Shown: positions 34,680 through 46,490 of the stretch, one piece after another
Layout of the letters: the number at the start of each line of letters is the position of its first letter
Numbering within the stretch: the stretch's first letter is position 1
NCBI RefSeq assembly: GCF_963678635.1
Contig: NC_087062.1
Location: 61,111,584-61,175,583, forward strand
Length of the DNA: 64,000 bases
Source of the DNA: Symsagittifera roscoffensis
Lineage: Eukaryota > Xenacoelomorpha > Acoela > Convolutidae
Direction: 5' to 3'
Translations under genes and position numbers: made by a program
The notes under the pieces: model-generated
Told to the model about the DNA's origin: nothing
Databases searched by the model: none
The model's input: only the letters and a program-made list of their open reading frames with translations

Positions 34680-36060
34680 TAAAACATTTCACGTTCCATT
34701 CTGTTTAATACCGTTTGCTAATTGGAAAGGTAAAAAAAAAACAAGAAGTCGAACAGTGAAAGAATTTTGACAAAAACTAGAAGTCAAACAGACTCACTCA
34801 GCATAAGTTTTTTTTTCGCCAAAATGAGGCTACTTATCCGACATAATTGACAACAAAACCGTTTAAATCATACGAACTTTTTAAGCGAATGGAAAAACTG
34901 AAATTTAACAAAATCAATTAGAAAAAATTTGCATCCTTCGAGTACTCGGACACCACCCATTTACTGGGTTGTTAATTTCAAAATTTGGAAAGTTAACTTT
35001 TATTCATTTTGCAACTCCTGAGAGTACTCTTACAGTAACCAACTACAGCGCTGGGAATTACAAATTTTGCACAAAAATAAAAATTAGAAGTTTTCTTAAA
35101 AGTTTTTGAACGAATCTTAAAAAACGTCATAAACGGTAAAACGACAAAGATTTGAGCAGTCGTATTTGGAGGCAAGATTCGCAACTCTGAGAGTGCCCTG
35201 ACAGCCCCCGACTACAGGGTCAGGAATTTCATGTTTTGAAGAAAAATTAAATTCAACTTTTCTGATTTTTTTTTTGAAAAAATCACAAAAAAAAAACGAC
35301 ATATCTCAGAAACTATAATTTCATCAGTCATATTTGGAAGAAAAACTTACAACTCCTGGAAGTATAAACACAATAAACGCTGATTTCCAACTGAAAAATC
35401 GAAAAAAAAAATCTTAACCATTGCAATATACGGTATAGCTTAAACGTGAAAAAATTCTTTCGTTAAACATGCAAAAACATTACGTTGAAAAAGCTTAAAC
35501 GTGGCGAGATAGTGAAGCCCGCATTTAAATATATAATAGATTGCGTAGCTTAAGGGCAATAAAACTCAAATAAACTCGGTTGTTGACAAAACTTCCGACA
35601 GAAGAGCTGACGAATCGATTAGGCAGTTTTGTTAAAAACAAGTTGGTTACATAAAAATGTTCATATTCCGTTCCATTTAATACCGTTTGCTAATTGCAAG
35701 GGTAACGAAACAAGAAGTCAAACAGTGAAAAAAGTTTGACAAGAAACAAGAATTCAAACAGTCACACTCAGCATAGTTTTTTTTCGCCAATGAATAACAC
35801 AATATGAGGCTACTTATCCGACATAATTGACAACGAAACCGTTTAAGGCATACAAACTCCTTAAGCGAATGGAAAACTGAAAGTTAACAAAATCGGAGCT
35901 AGATAGTTACAAAAATCTGACAGAAAAGCTGACAAATTGATTCAGCAGTTTTGCTATAAAATAAGTTGTTTACATGAAAAAAGTTCATGTTCCATTCTGT
36001 TTGATACCGTTTGCTAATTGCAAGTGCAAAGAAACAAGGAGTCAAACTGAGACAAATCAA
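34680..36060 (+). repeat. Composite repeat: duplicated block around minisatellite units
   Basis: 34690-34920 and 35665-35905 are copies of one block (accgtttgctaattg, caagaagtc.aacagtgaaa, cactcagcata, gaggctacttatccgacata, aagcgaatgg). A third partial copy is at 35985-36060. Between them, 34990-35400 holds two to three minisatellite units (gagcagtc.tatttggaggcaagatt) and 35388-35556 holds the terminal segment gcttaaacgtggcgagatag, which recurs at 55310-55427. Confidence 0.75.
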
Positions 36061-36824
36061 ATTTTAGCAAAACAAACGTGATTTAGTAATTTGAAGATTT
36101 GTTCAAATGAAAAAAAAAATCCCTCGCCACAGATGCAATGCTAAGAACACGCTTAAGAACATGCTAAGATATGTTTTACTTCAGGCGACGCAGTATTTGG
36201 GTCAATCAGCTTTGCTCATACTATTTTGGAACAATTTCTGGCTAGCTAAATTCTTCGCTATGGCTTTGGAACTAGAAAAATTCGTTGTTGCCCTAACTCG
36301 ATGTGCAGCTTGCATGAATTATAACATCTTAAACTTAAAAACAAACCCTAACGAAATTGATTGTGAACTGAGTTTTTAATTGAGACATCAAAGCGTTAAT
36401 GGCTTTAAATGCTTGAAAAATTCACTAAAAATTTGTTAGGTATCAATTTGAACTCAAGGGAAACCACATCGAACATAAATATTTTGTTAATTTCGCAGAT
36501 AAAAAAAACGGTTTACATGCTTAGTAGTAATTTAAGGAGGGTATCGACCATTTGACCACCCAAAGAGTCAGTACCTAATTTGTACTATTTAATGAATTTC
36601 CTTTTTGGTCAACCAACCCTAAAAACACAAATTGTTAATCAAAATGTTCGAAGAGAGCTCCATAAAAATTTTCAGGCAAAAAGTAGATACGAGTTGCAAC
36701 AAAATTCGCCAATGGAAAAAATCGCCTGGTGAAAAAATTGCTCAAAACGTTAATTCTACAATTGTTTTCATCTAAATATTATATACGATAATTAAATTAA
36801 GTTATGATCAGTTTCGTTACACAT
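36061..36824. other. Intergenic DNA downstream of the two-exon gene
   Basis: A 90-codon plus-strand frame (36107-36379) exists but has no recognisable domain or splice sites. I do not call it a gene. Confidence 0.4.
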
Positions 36825-37581
36825 TCAAGTTTCGTTTGTTAGATCAAAGTTTTCAACAATATCCCAGTCATAATTTAATCTATAGAGCCAGAGGCGACAT
36901 ATAGAAAGGCAGTCTAATTTTTCCACATTCCTGTCTTCGAGATATTCTGCAACAAAATTGCTGGGTGCTTCGCCAATGTTCATAAATGTTTTGGTCATGG
37001 GTGCAGGGTTGTTTTCCACGTAAGCACCTAGAAGCCTATACGCAATATTTGTGGTGTTTTCTTTCGTTAGATCCACCGTTATCTCGTGTTCGTTCAAAGC
37101 ACCTCTACTCCTGTTGCGTTGCGACAAAGGCGAAGTGCTATGGAGGTTGCTAGCATAGTTAAGCATACCAGTGGAATTGCTTAGATAATGTTCGCTCGAT
37201 TCCAGGTGTCCAGGACGTCTGGCAGTTCTCGGCGGGGAGTTTGCAGCTCTTGTGATGTATCTCCTGCCGGCCGTTGGGGGTAGGCGGCTTGTTTGGTAAG
37301 TATTATGAGGTTGGTAATTAGTTTGGGCGATGATTCTATGCGGTGCCACCGAGTTGGTTTGCTGAGCTCTTTGTGAGGTTCGGGAGGTGAGAGGGCGAGT
37401 GTTGAATGGACTGGTACTCAGTTTCTGTGGCTGGTTATTGGCATCTTGCCTCTGCTTCAGTCTCTCTAGGAACTGACTGTTTCGCTGCTCTCGTCTCGCA
37501 ATCAGTTTGTTCAGCCATTTCTGCCCCGTCATTTCACTCGGATTTTGCCCCAACAAGTAAAGAGCTTTTCGGTCTGGATAC
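36825..37581 (-). CDS. Unknown two-exon gene, exon 2
   Basis: The exon starts at 37581 after ttcaatgcag| and runs to a stop at 36825, giving 251 residues plus a shared codon. The start fits phase with exon 1: AA at the end of exon 1 plus G here make a Lys codon, followed by YPDRKALYLLGQNPSE. It has a basic helical segment (KWLNKLIARREQRN), a long Ser/Thr/Arg-rich disordered middle, and a more ordered C-terminus of about 75 residues (YRLLGAYVENN to ICRLWLYRLNYDWDIVENFD). I do not recognise the family. The conserved-looking ends around a disordered middle suggest a regulatory or scaffolding protein, but that is a guess. Confidence 0.7.
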
Positions 37582-38204
37582 CTGCATTGAAGTATTTACA
37601 TTGTAATTAGAAAGGTGCAAGTGTGATAGAGGGGTCCAAAGAAATTTACAGGGCCCCTAATGTAAATATATCGCTTCAAAATTGTTACATTTATTGCCTC
37701 GGCATCAAATAAGTTGGTGCAAATGCGGCAGGTTAATCATGTTTCAGAAAAAATCTGCAAACGATCGAGTGGAGTCTAATGATTTACTTAATTGTTATAT
37801 TTGCTTAAAGAAAATCAAATCAATAGGAACATTTGTACCGACAAGTACAAGCTTACTCGATAAGCGATTGAATCTGATGTAGAATCCTAAGAATTGGATG
37901 AAATCAAAATTTTTATGCCTGAATGAGAACTCTACTATCTGGTATTGTTGTAATTTGTTGCAGTGCGTCGATTTTCTTTCGGTCAAGTAGTTGTCTAGAA
38001 TTGGCTATATTCAGAATTCAGTACTTACCATTCAAATATTGTTTCTTTGTTATGACCGATATTCGCCTTTATAAGTTTTTGTTGCATCAATTTTCTAGTA
38101 TATACACATTTTTTGCCACAGCTTCATGAATTCTTGATTAATTTTCTATGACAACCTATGCAGCACTGTTTTAAACTTCCAATGTAGTAGAAAAAAAAAC
38201 ATAC

Positions 38205-38860
38205 TTCATAGTGTTGAAATTAAGCCGCGCAGTGCTACTTGTGTTGCTGTTGCCCATATTTGGATTGAACACATCATCAGTTCTACTTGTGTTTATTAGA
38301 TTCTTGCCGTCGTTGTTGGTTCTACTGTGCACCAAAACAGTCAGAGTGGTATCTCCAGTTTCTCCAGTTGTCCCTCTACGTACACGAGAGGCTGCTGAAG
38401 TACTCTCTCGGAATCCCAACATTTTTGGGTTGTAAGCTGCCGATGATGGGTGCCAAAATTGCTGAACCAATATATTAGGCGTGGAATTTGATATAAATGC
38501 TTCGTTACTCGTTACGCCAGACTTACCCTGGTTTTCGTAATTTGGTCTTTTTAGTCGGATCTGTAAATCGTGTTTGGATTTGGAGGCGTCATTTTTCTCT
38601 ACTAATGCGTTTCTTTTGTGTTCACCGCCTGTATAATTAATCTCTCTTGAGCTGCGAACAGTTGCACCAATAAAGTTTTGACAGTCGTCGGCTTTGTTCA
38701 AACGCTCGCCAGAAAGATTTGCATTCGAGTGTTGTGGTACGGCTGAATGCTCGCCCGCGGCGTCAACTGTGCTTCTGTTCCGATCGCCAGAAAAAAGCAC
38801 GTTGGGCAGTGAACTCATCAAGAGGGCCTCTGGATTAGGCATCCTGCAGTACGAATCCAT
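38205..38860 (-). CDS. Unknown two-exon gene, exon 1
   Basis: The exon has an ATG at 38860 and 218 codons plus two bases, ending ATGAA|GTATGT (donor at 38204). The residues are polar and low-complexity, with many Asn, Ser and Arg, and no signal peptide or membrane segment. Short possibly ordered pieces are MPNPEALLMSSLPNVLF at the start and SNSTPNILVQQFWHP in the middle. With exon 2 it makes a protein of about 470 residues. The inferred intron is 623 bp (38204-37582). The start is chosen as the first ATG of the frame; an upstream exon cannot be excluded. Confidence 0.65.
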
Positions 38861-40934
38861 TGTTCACAACTTTCACAGATCAAGTCGACCGATCACTCAA
38901 AGAAGCTTTTTTGTAATCATACAAGAAACAAGCTTCGTATTTACGAAAAAGTGAAAAGTTCTCATTAATTTAAAAACTACTCTTTCGAACAAATTTAGCT
39001 TTTCTGACTTCGCTGTTAAGTAAGTTATTACAAGCAGCTTGACTCCGAATAACCAGCAGATTAACCAATCGTTAATTTATGTCTCTGGCTTGGCCCTCTT
39101 CAGAATTTGAGCTGTCATTGTTGTTTAATGCTTCGAGCATCGCTGCACATTTTAAGATAGTTTTTGAATGGTCTTCAAATTATGCATTCAAATGCGCGCA
39201 AAAGTAATCATCAAAATTTTAATTTTCAAGTCCGGGATATAAAAACATAGACATGTGAAAAATATAAAGATTTTACAACAGCGCCTTGGGAGGCTACCAA
39301 GTTGGCAGTTTACCCTTCAAGTGGCGCCTCATGAGCAATCAATTTCAGTCAACAACTAAATACCTAGTTACCGAGAAACCCTTTCTGACTCTTCATTATC
39401 GCATGAATAAAGATATCTTTACGAATGCATATAACCCGCTAGTTTCGACTCTGCAATAGTGCTATCTTAACATATATACTTCTGTCCATTTTAGAACATT
39501 TATTAAGCAGTAGTTTAACTCTAGTTTCAACCATCGATATGGCTATTTTGTTTGATTTGCGATTTGATAATTGTTTTTTTTTCTATTGTTTTTTTTTACA
39601 ATTATTACAAAAAAAAACGTTTCTATAATTTGTTTTTTCAGTGACGATTTGGACATCTTATCTGACTATGTTTTTTTTTTAATTTTCTTAGCAAAAGCTT
39701 GAGTAATTCACATGCAGGAGGTAGTTCACGGATGTTGCAAAGCTTATGTTTCTCTTTCGGATGTCTTGTGGTGTCAAATTTGAAACTTGCTACAATTTTT
39801 CTATAATAACCTTTGTGTTGCTCTAGTATTTTATTATCCGACTTACCAACTGTGCCCTAGACCAGGACAACACATTGATAAATAGTTTTGATGTAGGTAT
39901 TGTACACTAATACCAACTGAGTCAATTGAAATAAATCCTCAGTCAATAAATCATGGACAACGATTTCTGTCCGTTTTCTGATTTTTTTCAAGATGCTCTT
40001 TGAAGTTCAGCTCCGAAAAAATTGGCATGCGGTTTGATGATAACACCGCGCAGTCTTGTCATTTCATTCAGTTTTCTAAGTATTCTTTAACAGGGTTGGT
40101 TCTACTATGCAAGCTGGAAAAATCTTATAGATTTTTCTTCATTCAGCGTCAATTCGTTTTGCCTAACCAGGTCTCCAAATTAACTAGAAATTTAGGTATT
40201 TCTCACTATTTTTACTGTGATTATTTGAAAAAAAAAATGCAATCATTTGCAAACTACGCGCAGGAGAGGAGTATAAAATGTATCTTCCCTTGAAACGAAC
40301 GACAACTAGGCCACTAAGCCGTAAAATCTTGAGCCGAAACCAATTGGGCCGAAACCAATTGGGCCAAAAAAAGTTCTTGCAGTTCCTGCAGGAGTAAATA
40401 AAAACAATAGAATCAACTACTATGAAAATTGCGCGCATAAAATCAATTCTAAGATGTGGCAACTAAGCCAAAAAAAAACATAAACAGCCAAATAACTCGC
40501 CAACAATTCAAAAACAAGTCCTGCTCAGAAGCGAAACCAGAAACTTCGCCGTCCCAGGCGTATTCGTTACCTCCAGAAAAAAAGTACCGGAGACGCTAAG
40601 AAATATGAATTCATAATGAACCATGCGATTCTGTAAAACAAGTTGTTAACCAGAAAAACGGATGCCAATAACCCATACTAAATCGCAAGCGTAAAGAACA
40701 ATAAACAAAATTAAAAAAAAATGAGTTTATCATGTAATTTTTTAAGATTTCGGCTCTTTTCCAGTTCCTGCCCCCTTTTCAAAATACCGAGTTTTATGTT
40801 TGTTACACGTGTTATTGCGGCTAAATGCGTGATGTTACGCTGTAAAGCATGAACAACAAATCTTTTCAAAATTGAATTTGAAAAAGGGGGAACTGGAAAA
40901 GAGCCAAGATTTCTTCTACAAATGCCATTATACT
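38861..40934. other. Intergenic DNA before element G2
   Basis: No gene is seen. 40334-40365 is a two-copy 16-bp tandem repeat (ccgaaaccaattgggc). 39540-39690 is T-rich. Confidence 0.5.
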
Positions 40935-41210
40935 TGTCATACCGCTATGTCCTCAAGGTATGAATTGCTAATTCCTGAATCCGTATAGATAGATAATGTC
41001 GGTCTCTTGAGAGAGAGAAGTTAAAACAACTACTTAATGGTAACGTTAATTCTCTTTCTGAACCGCAGTTCACTTTAGCCGCCATCCTCGTCCTCACTAT
41101 CAAGGTCAATCGACCAGTACGTATTAACGTTACAGAATCTCAAAACATAAATGATGTATAAATACATAATACGTTTTATGTGGAGTTTTATCTATCCATG
41201 CTGGATGACA
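40935..41210 (-). repeat. G2 3' LTR
   Basis: 276 bp, beginning tgtcataccgctatgtcctc and ending ctggatgaca. Relative to the 5' LTR it has a 9-bp insertion near its plus-strand left end and a shorter GA microsatellite. Confidence 0.93.
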
Positions 41211-42567
41211 TTCCCCCTCCTCGGGAAAATGATTGAGTTTTTAGTCCCCGTGGGACTGCTTGTCCTGTCTTTTAACTTTTCTCCTCTTGTTTCCACTGTA
41301 TTGTTGTCTATGTTTTCGTCCATTGATCCGTGCTCTTCGTCGTTTTGTGGTTGTTTGTCTTCTTTTTCTTTCGCTTCTTTGTCCTTCGTGTTAACGAATA
41401 ATATGTCGTTGTTTTCCCTCGTTTCGTCTTCTGCTTCTGTTGGGGATGTTAAGTCGATTAAGTTGCTTGTTGTGGTCGGTTTGTGTTTCGGGCTAATAGC
41501 CTCTATAAATTGTACACAAGCCTTGTATTCGGGGGTTTTGTCAGTAAAACCCATCTCCTGAATCAATGATTTTAGGCTTGGGTAGTTTTGCGTTGATTTT
41601 TCTGGTGGGGAGCCGAGTTCAAATAGCTTTTTCCCGGTTGTACTCGCTATCTGTATTGTGCTGATTGGGATGGGGTTACCTAGTGCTGCTGCTAGGATCG
41701 CCTGTCTGTTTCTAGTCGACTTTCTTGTTGCGACTGCAGGTGGTGTGTGCTTTTGGTTTTGTCGTTCTGGTGACGGTGAGATGTTATCCTCACACGTTGA
41801 CGACAAATCAACGTCCTTTTTTATGCTGTTGTTAATTTTTTCTTCTTCTTCGGTCTCAGTTTGTAGGCTTATCCCTCGTGGCGTCTGTAGTCTTCTTGCT
41901 GGTTTTCCTCCAGTCCTCTTTCCTGTCGCTTTGTTTGCCTTTCTTTTTGTGGGGCTGCTTTGATTTGTGCTGCCTTCTCCTGTCTTGTTAATTTGATCGG
42001 AAGTCCAGTTCGAGTGTCCTGCCTGAACATTGGATATGGTGGAGCATTCAGATTTTCTATGTCTAAAAAACGTAGGCATGGTAGGGTTCTCCATGCGAAT
42101 TTATAAGCGACATAATCGCTTAGTCGAGAAGGTCTGCATGGTCCGTTTATTAAAGGGTGAGGGATAAATGCTGTTCCGCTATTTCTTAGTAACCTTGTTT
42201 GCTTTCCAGAAGTTTGTACCCAAGCAGTGTGTGGTGTGTAGGTTAGGATTTTACCATATATGGTCTTATATTTTTGTTCAAATGTTGTTGGGTTCTTGAC
42301 TTTTGTTGCTAACCGAATAGTTTTCCGTGCTACCTGCTCTATCCATTTTTCTATGTTTTTGTCTATTGTCCTTTGTATTTCCTTGTATCTTATGTTAAGT
42401 TTGTTTTTAGTTAGTTCTATAGGTTTTGAATGTGCACCTGTTTCTGGCTGTGTCGGTGATTTCGTGTTGGTGAGCGTCCTTGGTAGTGTCTTATGTGTGG
42501 CTTTAGGTGGTGATCCTTTCTTTTGTATCTGTACTTCGTCTTCCGACCAGTGCTGAAGGTCATGCAT
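41192..42567 (-). pseudogene. G2 pol C-terminal extension (two frames)
   Basis: Two overlapping frames, 42567-41869 (232 codons) and 42094-41192 (300 codons), form a long charged, disordered tail after integrase, connected by a frameshift near 42 kb. Features are Lys/Glu/Thr-rich segments and the motif TRKSTRNRQAILAAALGNP. There is no envelope-like signal peptide or membrane segment. The last frame runs through the polypurine tract and stops at a TAG (41192-41194) inside the 3' LTR. No fold is recognised. Confidence 0.6.
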
Positions 42568-42633
42568 AATTTCCGCTGGTAGTCGTGGCTTCGTAAGGTT
42601 CTTTCGATCTAAATATGCATGTTTTGCGCTCTC

Positions 42634-43708
42634 TCAGTTAATATTGTTTCGTGAGCTATTTGTGGCTGTATTCGAAAGTGGGGTACTTGGTTTTCTGTCC
42701 ATATGCGCCTCGAAAGCTGAAATTTTTGTGCCACCATTTGGTGTGATTCTTAGTGTTTTTATTATTTCTGCGACATTTGAAGCTAATTTATATGGTGTAT
42801 TTGACTGGTCTATTTTCATTACTGCCAATCTACGTTTATTTGTCTGAATCATTCTTTCAACCACTCATTTAGCTCTGTGATTATCTACTGGTGCGAATAG
42901 TAATTTTATATTGTTTGTCCGACAAAAAATTAGGAATTTTCTAGCTCTCAATGTTTGCGCTTGATCGCATCTTATTCTTCTTGGTACCCGGTTATTACAG
43001 ATGTATCGTTGCATGAACTTGGTTGCAATGTCTGCTGTTATATTTGATACAACTTTTGCTTGGGAACTTTGACCACTTATCTATCGCAACTAGAATGTAT
43101 GCATCCCTATTTAATTCATCCGGAAGGGGCCCTGCGAAATCTAATTGAACTTCCTCACTACGTTCGACTACTGGTTCCATTTGGAATGAATGTTTCTTTC
43201 CTATGATGGGTTTTAAATTTTTACCTCGCTCTGTGCAGTGTTTGCAGTTTTGTGCCATTTGCACAATTGATCGATGAAAATGCGGGAACCAGACATGGTG
43301 ACTCAAATCCAATATAGCTGCCGATCCCGGATGTGTCAAGTGAAGACTGTCGAGTACTGTCTGCCTCAGTTGGGTAGGAATGACGATTCTCTCGTCTATG
43401 AGTAGACAATCCTCTCGGATATGTAGCCTGTTCCGAATGTTATACCAATACTGTCCGTAGGAAGCTTTGATAGCTTCCCAATCCCTCGTTTTGACGAAAT
43501 TAATCAATGGACGCAGATTCTTTGGAGTTTTCGGCGGAATAGTGGCGTGTCCTCTTCCGTTTCTGTGGCTTTTTATACTGTTGCTACTACTTCGTCCATA
43601 ATTTCGTTGTGGCTGGCCTCTAGCTGTGACGAAATTGTCATCGGGGGCTCCACGTTGTGTGTTGTTTCTTCTTGTCAGCATACACTGGCGTCGACGCGGC
43701 TGACCCAT
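42634..43708 (-). pseudogene. G2 integrase, frameshifted
   Basis: The fragment 43708-42995 (237 codons) carries the zinc-binding region (HLTHPGSAAILDLSHHVW...CKHC) and the first catalytic Asp in VQLDFAGPLPDE. The frame is lost at about 43050, after KWSKFPS, before the second Asp. The fragment 42864-42634 resumes with VERMIQTNKRRL (third catalytic acid region) and KISAFEAHMDRKP, which corresponds to the KISTFEAHHGRE segment of G1. Confidence 0.88.
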
Positions 43709-44358
43709 ATTTCTTTTTCTTGTGGCTTGTCAGCTTCTGTGTTGTTCTCTGTTTGTGTGGCTGTAGACCTGGCTGTTTCGGTGTATCTGTTCTCGGATTC
43801 TCTCTTTCTACTACTGTTGTTTTTGGTGACGAGCTGCCTCCGAAAACGATTTTTTTGGAAAATTTGACTGATTTATTCTTGGTATTAGCTCCCTTGTGTC
43901 GGCCACTAACGCAGTTGAGGTGGATGATGTGGGTGACTTCGTGCTTTTCATTTGTTTTCCTTTGATCGGGGGTCGCTTGTGTCACCTCGGGTCAGAGAGA
44001 CTTTCCTCCCGGTCGGATGAATCTTGCCAGTCGAGCGAAGTTTCTGTACGGCCGCGTGGTTTGTTTGTTTTTAGTTCTGCTGGTATGAATCTGCCTGAGA
44101 AATCTTTAATTTCTTTTCTGGTCATCGTTTTTTGTTTGAGATTGATCGCGTTGATCGAAGTTTTGCAGCAGTTGAAAATTTTTGAATGAGAGAGAGAGAG
44201 AGAGAGTTGACTGTTTGTGAGCAGAATTTGAGTTAGACTGAATTTTGTTTTTGGGTAGCGATTGACCGCTTTCCGAATGTTTGGAATGTTTAGTTGTTAA
44301 TTGAGCGTTTGAACTAGCATCTAATAACCCTTCATTTTCCGCGCGCTCTTTGATCAGA

Positions 44359-44793
44359 TCATATGGTCCTGTTTTGATTGGCCAGATTATTTAGAATGAC
44401 GTTGTCAATCATTTCTAGGTTGTTTATGAATGTGTTAATTGACGCTACTCCAAATTCCTCATTGTACGCACTGGGGGGTATTGGTAACCCAACCGGATTT
44501 CGTGATATATAATCTATTGGTCCCATTTTATTCCCTGCGAGGTGCTTAATATCAAAATGAAATGATAATAATCTATCGACCCAGCGGGTTAGTCGGCTTT
44601 GACTTGTTTTTGATCGTTCGCTTGAGTTTAAAGCGCTGATTAAAGCTTGGTGGTGGTTAACGACGGTAAAATGTTTGCCGTATAGATAGTATTTGAAGTG
44701 TTCAATTGCCCATACGACCCCTAATAGTTCCAGTTCGTTGACTAAATATTTTTCGAGGAAGTTTAAAAATCGAGACGCGTCTGCTATAGCCAC
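44359..44793 (-). pseudogene. G2 RNase H fragment
   Basis: Visible motifs are SRFLNFLEKYLVNELELLGV (the Glu segment) and VVNHHQALISALN, where the usual TDH reads NHH, so a catalytic Asp is lost. The connection region FHFDIKHLAGNKMGPIDYIS follows. The N-terminal part of RNase H lies upstream in another frame (about 44800-45060, with CDASNTG near 44850). A roughly 430-bp stretch to the integrase (43990-44340) includes a (GA)n run at 44188-44207. Confidence 0.85.
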
Positions 44794-45067
44794 CCAACCT
44801 TCTGCTGAGTGCTGTTCTAATGCCGCTCCTAAACCTGTGTTAGATGCGTCACAGACGATGCGAGTGTCTAAATGTTGATCAAAATGTTTATTTTGTGTTA
44901 TTTTAGCTACCAGTTGTAAAATACTTTTGAAAGCTAAGTTGTGTTCAGGTAACCAATTGATTGGTCTGTTTTTTCAGTGTTTTTTGGTAAAGGCCGTAGA
45001 GCTGCCGCTGTTTGTGCTAAATTCGGTATAAATCTTGTAAGGTGGTGTATTGAACCCATAAAACTTT

Positions 45068-45888
45068 TTACTTAATTGAAAGTTTTGGGGGCGACAATTT
45101 TTCAATCGCTTCAGTTTTCTTTATAAGTGGTTTGGTTCCTTCACTGCTGATGTTGAAGCGTAACCACTTAACTTGCTTGCATGCGAACTTACATTTTTCT
45201 AAGGAAATTCCGAGATTCTCCTCATCGATTTTTGTTAGCACCGTTTGGAGCTTTTTGCGGTGTGTCTCTATGGTTCCTTTCGTTACAATTAAGATATCGT
45301 CCAGATATGTGTAAGTATTGCTGCAGTTAGTAAGTGTTAAATCGACTGCTTTCTGAAATTCTGTCGGCATATCCGTAAGACCGTAGAACCCCGTCTGGAA
45401 TTAGTATGTTCCTGTAGCGTTACCGCCAATGAGGCTGAAGTTACATTGCTCTCTTGTTGCTTTATCCAACGGGATTTGTGAGTATGCGTATTTTAAATCG
45501 AGTGTAGAGAATAATGTCTGATTTGACTTGTCTGATTTCACACTTGTGCGATGTTGTCTAGAAGTAGGTCTGTGTTGGGCATTTAGTATTTGTTTTTAAG
45601 TATGTATGTGTTAATCTTTTTGGAATCTAGGGCCAGTTTAACTGTTTGGTCCTTTTTTACTGTGATAACTATTGGGCTGATAAATTGTTTATCTGAACAT
45701 TTATCCAGTTTGATGATGTGTTTTTGGTCCATCAATTTGTTTAATTCTGTTTCTTGTAGATATATTGGTATACGTCTGCCTTTTTTCTGTATTGGTTCGA
45801 ACTCCTTACTGAATTGTGTTCTCATTACGTGGTGTTTTGACTTTCCTATGCGTACGCATAGTTGTTGAAAATTATCCTTGACCCATTG
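45068..45888 (-). pseudogene. G2 reverse transcriptase, broken, YLDD box intact
   Basis: The fragment 45825-45583 holds SPIVITVKKDQTVKLALDSK. A frame break follows, and another frame gives LDLKYAYSQIPLDKATREQ and CNFSLIGGNATGTY before a stop. The fragment 45370-45068 has MPTEFQKAVD and TYLDDILIVTKG with both catalytic Asp residues intact, then the thumb. So, unlike G1, the catalytic residues survive, but stops and shifts prevent an intact protein. Confidence 0.9.
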
Positions 45889-46350
45889 TTATTGTTTAAT
45901 TTCGTGATTTGACTCGTCTTTTTCGTGTACATTGAGTACCCTGTGTGTTTGATTTTCCTGAATGAATCTAATAACGATGCGTGGTAGTAGATTCCGTCCT
46001 ATGATATTTGCCTTGTGGTCATCCACTATGATGAACGGAGCTGTTTGTATTTTCCATCCTCCCGACTCAATTGTGATTATCAGTCTTCCTTTCGGATGTA
46101 TTGATTCGCCGTTATAGCATGCTAGATTTCTGGCAGTGTCCTCCGGTGGGATATTTTTAAAAACTGCAGTTTGATTGTTTTGTTGTATTCGTAGTGCAAT
46201 TTTTTCGTTGAGGAAAGACACTGGGCTACCCGAGTCAGCAATAGCAAATAGTTCCGTTGTGTTTGTCTTCATTTTAACAATATGTCCATTTACATCGTCT
46301 TCCAATAGTGTCTTCGTGTTTTTTATTTCGAATGATTCTGATATTGCCAT
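45889..46350 (-). CDS. G2 aspartic protease (open frame)
   Basis: 153 codons. AIADSGSPVSFL (residues about 37-48) is the retropepsin active site with DSG. NIIGRNLLPRIV about 75 residues later is the second hallmark, and GGWKIQTAPFIIVDD precedes it. The spacing matches the G1 protease. It is the only G2 domain without a visible break. It ends at a stop shortly before RT. Confidence 0.85.
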   Translation of the reverse strand: MAISESFEIKNTKTLLEDDVNGHIVKMKTNTTELFAIADSGSPVSFLNEKIALRIQQNNQTAVFKNIPPEDTARNLACYNGESIHPKGRLIITIESGGWKIQTAPFIIVDDHKANIIGRNLLPRIVIRFIQENQTHRVLNVHEKDESNHEIKQ

Positions 46351-46490
46351 TACGGAGAAATTATCTATTTGATATTCTTCCCAACCATTGTTTGGGGTGA
46401 ACTCAGCATATGCGACGGGGTCAATGTCAGTTTCCGTGCTCTCTATTTCTGTTTCCTCTTGCTGTTCTTCATTTGTGTTTCCTAAGTAAT

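Noticed and set aside
36107-36379. 90-codon plus-strand frame
   Set aside because: Contains a hydrophobic stretch but no family resemblance, start context or splice sites.
37682-37986. Possible extra exon inside the intron of the unknown gene
   Set aside because: Short frames exist on both strands, but exon 1 and exon 2 already join in phase without it.
41151-43985. Many plus-strand frames over element G2
   Set aside because: All are antisense to recognisable gypsy domains. Their Ser/Cys/Val-rich composition is what the reverse complement of Lys/Thr/Gln-rich coding gives.
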